Below, piece by piece: positions 59,463-64,000 of a stretch of 64,000 nucleotides of DNA (the stretch's first letter is position 1; every line of letters begins with the position of its first letter). The notes under the pieces were generated by a model. It did not search any database. It saw only the letters and a program-made list of their open reading frames with translations, and was not told where the DNA came from. This DNA comes from Hyphomicrobiales bacterium (GTDB taxonomy: Bacteria > Pseudomonadota > Alphaproteobacteria > Rhizobiales > Rhizobiaceae). The position numbers were made by a program, and so were the translations under genes. Where the stretch lies: assembly GCA_021775415.1 (NCBI GenBank), contig JAJFHV010000020.1, positions 1-64,000 on the forward strand. Direction: 5' to 3'.

Positions 59463-59681
59463 ATGGTAAGAAAGCGAACCGAACGGATGATTGGGCAAAA
59501 CCTGTCGTCAGTTCTCGAAAATCTGAAGGTTGGCCGGGACGGCGCAGTTCTCGTGTGTAGGGACACCAAGCCGTTTGGCCCGGAGTACAAGAAGGCACAT
59601 ACAGTCATCGAAGCTATTGATGATCTGGTTGGAGACCTGACGGGCGACAGAGAGATGTTTTATCTCAAGGGACACGGATGA
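59463..59681 (+). CDS. Hypothetical 72-residue protein
   Basis: Unrecognised. The small protein reads as folded: RMIGQNLSSVLENLKVGRDG, AVLVCRDTKPFGPEYKKAHT, IEAIDDLVGDLTGDREMFYL. No membrane helix or signal. ATG at 59463 has a poor ribosome site, and an internal ATG at 59487 is possible. It is isolated between the SRAP gene and a dispersed palindrome, so it could also be a remnant. Confidence 0.5.
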   Translation: MVRKRTERMIGQNLSSVLENLKVGRDGAVLVCRDTKPFGPEYKKAHTVIEAIDDLVGDLTGDREMFYLKGHG

Positions 59682-59691
59682 GGATTCGTGT

Positions 59692-59719
59692 TGTTTGCTT
59701 TACTCCCAAAAGCGGAAAT
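59692..59719. repeat. Degenerate dispersed palindrome
   Basis: TGTTTGCTTT and AAAGCGGAAAT flank a short loop and match the MSAFGGKADI-type repeat with a few changes. A further decayed half follows near 59740-59765. The 235 bp between the neighbouring genes hold nothing else I can identify. Confidence 0.5.
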
Positions 59720-59919
59720 TGGGAATCCGAAATCTAACTTCTACTTTGTGCCAGTATTGGACACACGGTATCTCTCCCAAGGTCTGCTTCGAGCCCTTCT
59801 CGGTCATTCAGTTTCTGTCGTAGATAGGACGTCCTTCGATGGCGAGTAGGGTTGTTGTTGACCCCACGCGGACCTCTTTGACCAGTTGAATTTCATCGCT
59901 GCCTTGAGTTCGCTGGTTG

Positions 59920-60873
59920 ATGCACAGCCACCACTATGATTTAATGCAAGCGTTTTTTCAAAGAGTGAAGCCTGTCAATCAAATGCCGTTGTTCTCTGAC
60001 AAATACTATCAGGATCGAGCTGCTGGCATGTCCGGGATGGCCGCAGTTGAGAACGAGAATCTGCGAGACATGCAGAAGAGATCGGCCAATAATAGTTTGC
60101 CCGGCAGCCCAACAAACTACGGTCCTCTTCTCTCCATTCTTTGGTTTTTATGGTTGGCGGGCATCGCTATCGGCTTGCTGCTGGCTGTTCTAACGCTCGT
60201 TGGTAAAGTAGCCGAATATGCGATTAGCAATCCAATCGCTGCTGTAGCCGTGATTGTTATTCTGCTCGCCTACCCCGTGTTTCTGTTTTTGTGTCTAAAA
60301 TTAATGAACAGCTTTTACCTAACAGAAATTATATTCAACCGGTCTGGCCAAATCTCGGTAGCGTATATGATGTGCTATGTCGCGTTGCTCTTCTTTGTAG
60401 GCCTATTCAATTTTGATTTGGGTACACTAGACCTCTTCTACATCAGCTTCATAACCTCGTCTCCTCTTCTGGCTGTACTGACGTTGATAACTTTCCTGAA
60501 AATCAAACGTCCTGAACAAATTTCTGGCACTATTTTTTTTCATGGTTCAAAAGCAACATATTTTTTAAACATAACCAAAGAACTGGTTACAGGATTCACT
60601 CGAAAATTCCTTAGGGCAAATATCGCCGCTGTTGTTTTTTTTGTATTTCTGCTGGCGATCAGCCTTGGGTTCGAATACGCCTACAGACATGCAACGGGTC
60701 AGGTAATAGTACGTTTGCCGTTCTCGGACACTGCAAGGTTCTACTCCAACGTGATGTGGCATATAACCAACTCCAAATTTGGATGGGCGCTCTATCTTTC
60801 AGCAGTGTTTTACTTAGGTTGGCTGTTGGCATTTCGTGAACAACACTTCAGAAGGTTTCCAAGATCTGTTTAG
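59920..60873 (+). CDS. Polytopic membrane protein, unknown
   Basis: Unrecognised. The product of about 317 residues has a soluble N-terminus (about 1-70, with LFSDKYYQDRAAGMSGMAAV) and about seven hydrophobic helices (near 75-95, 100-120, 140-160, 165-190, 225-250, 285-305). The start is uncertain: TTG 59917, ATG 59920 or a later ATG could serve, and none has a strong ribosome site. No catalytic motif is visible. It is isolated, with about 240 bp on each side. Confidence 0.65.
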   Translation: MHSHHYDLMQAFFQRVKPVNQMPLFSDKYYQDRAAGMSGMAAVENENLRDMQKRSANNSLPGSPTNYGPLLSILWFLWLAGIAIGLLLAVLTLVGKVAEYAISNPIAAVAVIVILLAYPVFLFLCLKLMNSFYLTEIIFNRSGQISVAYMMCYVALLFFVGLFNFDLGTLDLFYISFITSSPLLAVLTLITFLKIKRPEQISGTIFFHGSKATYFLNITKELVTGFTRKFLRANIAAVVFFVFLLAISLGFEYAYRHATGQVIVRLPFSDTARFYSNVMWHITNSKFGWALYLSAVFYLGWLLAFREQHFRRFPRSV

Positions 60874-61122
60874 TTTGTTCAATTATTTGTGGCTGCCGGA
60901 TGTTCATTATCGAATGGACCTCTAACTGGCTTCAATTTGTAACGTCTCAAAGCGAATTTCGCGCCACACCACATAGCTCCCACCGCGGCGACCCACAAAT
61001 GTTCGCTATTGGTACGAACCCGTCATTTCCAACAACATGATTGGTGCCCGCTGCTGACCCAAAGCGGATATCCGAATTGTTTACCTGATGATGATGTCTA
61101 TTCTTGACGCAAAGTGACACAC
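60874..61122. other. Non-coding stretch with a decayed palindrome
   Basis: About 250 bp between converging genes. CCGCTGCTGACCCAAAGCGG at 61049-61068 is the most decayed member of the dispersed palindrome family. No other feature is visible. Confidence 0.45.
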
Positions 61123-62058
61123 TTATTCGTCGATTATGCTCAACAACAACGGCAAGTCATTGCTTTCCATTTTGTTGTAAATATCTGCATAACTGAGTGA
61201 ATTTTGAAAATCCTCCAATCCAACAATTTTTCTATATCCATCTACTCCAGAAACATAAAATGAAATGATTGGATCGTCACCTCTGAACACAACACCTCTT
61301 TCTGTGGTACACGACTTAATATTGTTTCGTGCTTTTGTAATCTGAGCAACTGAATGTTTGACTCCTAGATCTGAACTAATCTGCACAGTGATGTGGTTCT
61401 CGACCTGTTTGATTTTTTTCTCGTACTCTTCGAGTTGATTTCTGAGATCGACATGTTTTGATTCCAGCAAAACAATTTTCTCCTCAACATTCTTCATTTC
61501 CTTTTCGTATTCATCTATGTCTACGTCTTCAGAATTCGAAATTCTTCGTTTAATCTCTTTTGATTTTGCTGTCTGGTACAACGTTAATTCTTTGCTCTCG
61601 TTAAGGCTGGCTTTTAAATTATCGCTTATAACCTGCCGTTCATTTATTAGTCTTTTTTCCAAATTTATGCCTAATTCGGCCAGGGTGATAAGTGACCATT
61701 GAATTGAACTACAAAAAGTTTTAAATCTTCCAGGTTCTTTAGTGGCTGTATCATGAAAAAATAGCTCGGTTTTTTCGTCCCTAAAACTGCCAACAATGTT
61801 CTTGGAAAAATACCTCAACAGAGATGTGTAAATTTTTTCAATTTTTTCACTATCACCACCTTTTAGGTCCACTTTATGGGCATATGCAAACGCGATAGGA
61901 TCTACATTTTTCAGAAAAAATTCTTGCGCTTCAGAATGGGATTTATTCTTGAGGTTGTGTAATCCCCTGGAGATTTCTTTGTATGTTTCAGCGCTGACTG
62001 GCAGAATGCATGTAAATACAAATCCACAGAAAAAAAGGAACGCTTGCATAAATTTCAT
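61123..62058 (-). CDS. Secreted coiled-coil protein
   Basis: Unrecognised. ATG at 62058 gives a clean signal peptide (MKFMQAFLFFCGFVF, cut after LPVSA) and GGAG lies about 10 nt upstream; an upstream start at 62100 would overlap the preceding gene as TGATG. The mature protein has a helical domain (about 25-150), a coiled coil (about 165-235) and a C-terminal domain with CTTERGVVFRGDDPIISFYV. It is AT-rich. It forms an operon with the lipoprotein gene upstream, suggesting an envelope complex. Confidence 0.72.
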   Translation of the reverse strand: MKFMQAFLFFCGFVFTCILPVSAETYKEISRGLHNLKNKSHSEAQEFFLKNVDPIAFAYAHKVDLKGGDSEKIEKIYTSLLRYFSKNIVGSFRDEKTELFFHDTATKEPGRFKTFCSSIQWSLITLAELGINLEKRLINERQVISDNLKASLNESKELTLYQTAKSKEIKRRISNSEDVDIDEYEKEMKNVEEKIVLLESKHVDLRNQLEEYEKKIKQVENHITVQISSDLGVKHSVAQITKARNNIKSCTTERGVVFRGDDPIISFYVSGVDGYRKIVGLEDFQNSLSYADIYNKMESNDLPLLLSIIDE

Positions 62059-62099
62059 CGCGTAGATGCTCCATCGAGTTAGATTAGTGTGTTTGAACA

Positions 62100-63077
62100 T
62101 CACCGAGTTTTGAGGCGCTCCATAATCAACTTGTCGTCAAAAAAACTTATTATGCCGAAATAAAATGGATTCTTTTGGTTCTCCTCAATGCACCATAGCA
62201 CCATAGCACTGCCTTTGCCGTGGCACGTCAAATCAGCCTCAAATATACAAGTATTTTCATCACAGTTTGTCAGTACAATATTGTGAATTCCAAACACAAT
62301 AGTGGGACTAAACGCACTATGAAATTCACATTCTACATCGTTCATTTCAGAGCCGATGAGGTTGGCTTGTCCCCCTAACGCTTCGCCCAGCGACAAGGCT
62401 GAATCCCAAACATCATCAATACCGTTGCACGCATTTCGCAAACTGGTGGTCAGCTCGCGCTCAATGAACTCAATGCGTTTGTTCTTTTCAAGGGTTTCCG
62501 GTGAACTTAGAAGTGCAAATTCCGCCTCCAGCATCTCCATTTTTCTCACGTGTGCGTCATTCTCCGGATCGTAGATTAAAACATTGTGTTCTTCGAGGTC
62601 GATCTCAACGCCATCAATTGCGATGTTGGTGTGCCGCTTCATCGAATTCTTAAACTGTTTTGTGTACCAAACCACCTCCTTTATGGAGTAGGGAACGCCT
62701 CGAATATAATAAGGGACATAAAGATTGAGGTATTTTTCATAAAGTTTGACGCCGTACGATTCATTGGGACCATAGTCTCTAATAAGCGTATAATAGGTTT
62801 TATCGGACTTTCGATGGGTGCCTTGGACCAGATAGGTGTTTTCAGCACGAACACCCATCACCATGATGTTTTCAAAATCACGAGACTCGTAAGTAGCACG
62901 GTGCCCTGGCTTCAAGGTAATCTCTCGTTTCTTTTCACCAATGTAAACAATGGATCGTTCTTTGAAAAACGGTAGAGCCTGATCATCATCTGGATTGAGA
63001 TAGGGATCGGCTTCCATGCAACCGGCCAGCAATGTCAAAAGCAGAAAAAGTAGCGGCCAGCTGAAATTTGTACGCAA
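62100..63077 (-). CDS. Lipoprotein, unknown
   Basis: Unrecognised. The TTG at 63077, with TCGGAG about 9 nt upstream, gives a lipoprotein signal RTNFSWPLLFLLLTLLAGC with the lipidated Cys in LLAGC; an earlier ATG at 63233 would add about 50 residues before the signal and is unlikely. The mature protein of about 305 residues has beta-rich segments (EKKREITLKPGHRATYESRD; YIRGVPYSIKEVVWYTKQF) and a Cys-rich C-terminal part (CDENTCIFEADLTCHGKG). It overlaps or abuts the secreted coiled-coil gene, so the two are cotranscribed. Confidence 0.72.
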   Translation of the reverse strand: MRTNFSWPLLFLLLTLLAGCMEADPYLNPDDDQALPFFKERSIVYIGEKKREITLKPGHRATYESRDFENIMVMGVRAENTYLVQGTHRKSDKTYYTLIRDYGPNESYGVKLYEKYLNLYVPYYIRGVPYSIKEVVWYTKQFKNSMKRHTNIAIDGVEIDLEEHNVLIYDPENDAHVRKMEMLEAEFALLSSPETLEKNKRIEFIERELTTSLRNACNGIDDVWDSALSLGEALGGQANLIGSEMNDVECEFHSAFSPTIVFGIHNIVLTNCDENTCIFEADLTCHGKGSAMVLWCIEENQKNPFYFGIISFFDDKLIMERLKTR

Positions 63078-63665
63078 TGGTTGAATCTCCGAAATCAACA
63101 AGAATGAGCGGGCAATTTTTAAGATTGCAACGCATTGATCTGACACGAGTATACTAAAACGCTTGAAACGTTTGAGATAACAAAATCGTGATATGCGAGA
63201 TGCTATAATTTTGAGACTCGCTATTACACACAAAGTGCAAAATCTAGTTTACCGATATTGTCCGTTCTTGACACTTAACAGACATCGCAATTGTGTCGCT
63301 GGCAGACTAATCCAATTTGCAACTGATGTTGCTATGTCCGCATAGCGGCCGTTTAGGGCAGTCAGGCTGATTCGAGTTTCGCCAACGGCAGCACTGAGCC
63401 TAAAACGGCACAGGCCGCTTTTGTTTATTGCGCTGTTTGCGACAACGATAGTTTGTTGCACATGGCCGCAATTATGAAGGTTTTTGCATCGGTGTTCTGC
63501 GCTCAGCTATTTCAAAGGCTTAGCTGTTGCAAAAACATTGTCGTTAGTAGATTGGCTAATCTTTCGTTGAAAGACAATTATTCACAGCGGTATGATTAAA
63601 CGATACTGCGATGTGACAATATCATATATAAATTAAGGCAATACACAGGCGCGAAGGAGGGAAGG
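63078..63665. other. Non-coding stretch with an imperfect inverted repeat
   Basis: About 590 bp with no supported gene. GCCGTTTAGG at 63348-63357 and CCTAAAACGGC at 63399-63409 pair with one bulge across about 40 nt. A minus-strand open frame at 63249-63461 runs through it but lacks start signals and looks accidental. AT-rich flanks probably hold the promoters of the lipoprotein operon and of the gene at 63666. Confidence 0.5.
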
Positions 63666-64000
63666 GTGACAGAGAAAAATTCTGGAAGAACCTGGGCAGA
63701 TGTAGTGGGTCAAGTCCCTGCCAAATTGGTCACATGGGCATTTGTCATCCTAACTGGAATTCTATCGATCTTTTCAGGCATAGCAATATTCGCTTGGATT
63801 ACAAACGAGACGCTAGTGCTCGCAGGGTATGAGTTCGGCAGGGCAAGCGTGGGTTCAGGAGCTGTGGTGGCGTATGATCTTACAAAATGTCCAAATGGAT
63901 GGAGTTCTTTTAAGCCAGCAACTGGTCGGTTCCTTGTTGGAGCGGGATCTGAATTTGACGTATCCTACGAGAAGGATAGTTCAGGCAATAGATTGTCGGC
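63666..64000 (+). CDS. Membrane-anchored tail-collar-like protein (partial)
   Basis: The gene runs off the right edge. GTG at 63666 is preceded by AAGGAGG at 5 nt. The 111 residues visible comprise a short cytosolic start (TEKNSGRTWADVVGQVP), one membrane helix (about 24-50), then SVGSGAVVAYDLTKCPNGWS and FKPATGRFLVGAGSEFD. The CPxGW then GRFxVGAG pattern is that of phage tail-collar and related fibre-tip domains. Here it is fused to a membrane anchor, which is not usual for phage fibres. Confidence 0.75.
   Translation, partial: MTEKNSGRTWADVVGQVPAKLVTWAFVILTGILSIFSGIAIFAWITNETLVLAGYEFGRASVGSGAVVAYDLTKCPNGWSSFKPATGRFLVGAGSEFDVSYEKDSSGNRLS

Larger units (their letters stand above)
43194..64000. 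mobile_element. Integrated element at tRNA-Met, right end outside the window
   Basis: From the tRNA 3' end onward the gene content changes abruptly to integrase, conjugation-type ATPases, a Replic_Relax protein, a serine recombinase, regulators and many unknown membrane proteins, with lower G+C by eye and loose packing on both strands. I found no second copy of the tRNA 3' end, so the element extends past 64000. No relaxase of a standard MOB family, no VirB-type channel genes and no phage structural operon is seen in this part. It is best called an integrative, possibly mobilisable, island. Confidence 0.85.

Noticed and set aside
63249-63461. A 70-codon minus-strand open frame
   Set aside because: No start signal, spans an inverted repeat, composition like the non-coding repeats nearby.
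63703-63725. A stretch resembling the tRNA-Met 3' end (TCAAGTCCCT then CCAAATT), possible right att site
   Set aside because: The match is split and lacks the CTCCCGCTA part; it lies within a coding sequence that reads normally, so chance is more likely.
43194-64000. CRISPR array in the island
   Set aside because: The repeats present are isolated palindromes or three copies of a coding segment at uneven spacing; no regular repeat-spacer pattern and no cas genes.
43194-64000. Complete prophage
   Set aside because: No capsid, portal, terminase or tail operon is visible; only one tail-collar-like domain at the edge.

Overview
The window looks like the chromosome of an alphaproteobacterium of the Hyphomicrobiales (Rhizobiales), probably a marine lineage of moderate G+C. 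The evidence is the combination of ChpT, CtrA and the DUF1153 protein SciP, an EipA (DUF1134) protein, an RpoH with a nearby RluD-type pseudouridine synthase and DUF6476 protein, RopB/Omp25-like porins, and a Tol-Pal operon running straight into tilS, ftsH and glmM. Genus is not determinable from the sequence alone.

Region 1 (about 1-43200) is core chromosome. tolQ-tolR-tolA-tolB-pal-cpoB-tilS-ftsH-glmM occupy 426-10924. Two tandem outer-membrane beta-barrel genes, a DMT exporter, purA and a large purA-linked membrane protein follow. A TPP riboswitch at 17914-18062 precedes a ThiX/ThiY-type precursor uptake pair that has no ATPase gene beside it. Then come a WYL regulator, a second DMT exporter and rpoH. 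Between rpoH and rluD sits a minus-strand block with a 2-hydroxyacid dehydrogenase, a small membrane protein, an amidase and a complete DctPQM TRAP transporter, which reads as an inserted catabolic cassette. From 29.7 to 43 kb are DUF6476, a di-haem peroxidase, a coiled-coil protein, EipA, the cell-cycle set chpT, a receiver protein, ctrA, a FliJ-like protein and sciP, a DJ-1/DUF1272/GlxA cluster, a PqiA-like protein, a membrane alpha/beta hydrolase and mnmA. TTAA-N7-TTAA type sites, the CtrA consensus, lie upstream of the first porin gene, sciP, the receiver gene and tolQ.

Region 2 (43194 to the right edge, at least 20.8 kb) is an integrated element beginning at a tRNA-Met(CAT) gene, with a tyrosine integrase directly behind it. 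Its other end is not in the window. It carries two VirD4/TraG-like ATPases, a Replic_Relax protein, a large serine recombinase, an XRE regulator coupled to a RuvC-like protein, an SRAP protein, several unknown membrane or secreted proteins, and a partial tail-collar-like protein at the edge. Palindromes of the kind often misread as short 'MSAFGGKADI' proteins punctuate its intergenic spaces.

The most unusual feature is at 47.2-50.9 kb. The 3' coding end of the serine recombinase gene is present three times in the same orientation: once in the intact gene and twice as remnants that remain in frame up to a stop codon. Between the copies lie one-to-two-gene cargo modules: a TIR-like protein overlapping a RipA-like membrane protein, and a protein with a HEPN-type RxxxxH motif. 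A related 17-bp palindrome lies just upstream of the XRE gene. My reading is that the recombinase uses an attachment site inside the 3' end of its own gene and has stacked small, probably defensive, cargo modules there, each insertion changing the recombinase C-terminus. This is inference from sequence layout. I could not run any search, fold or alignment program.
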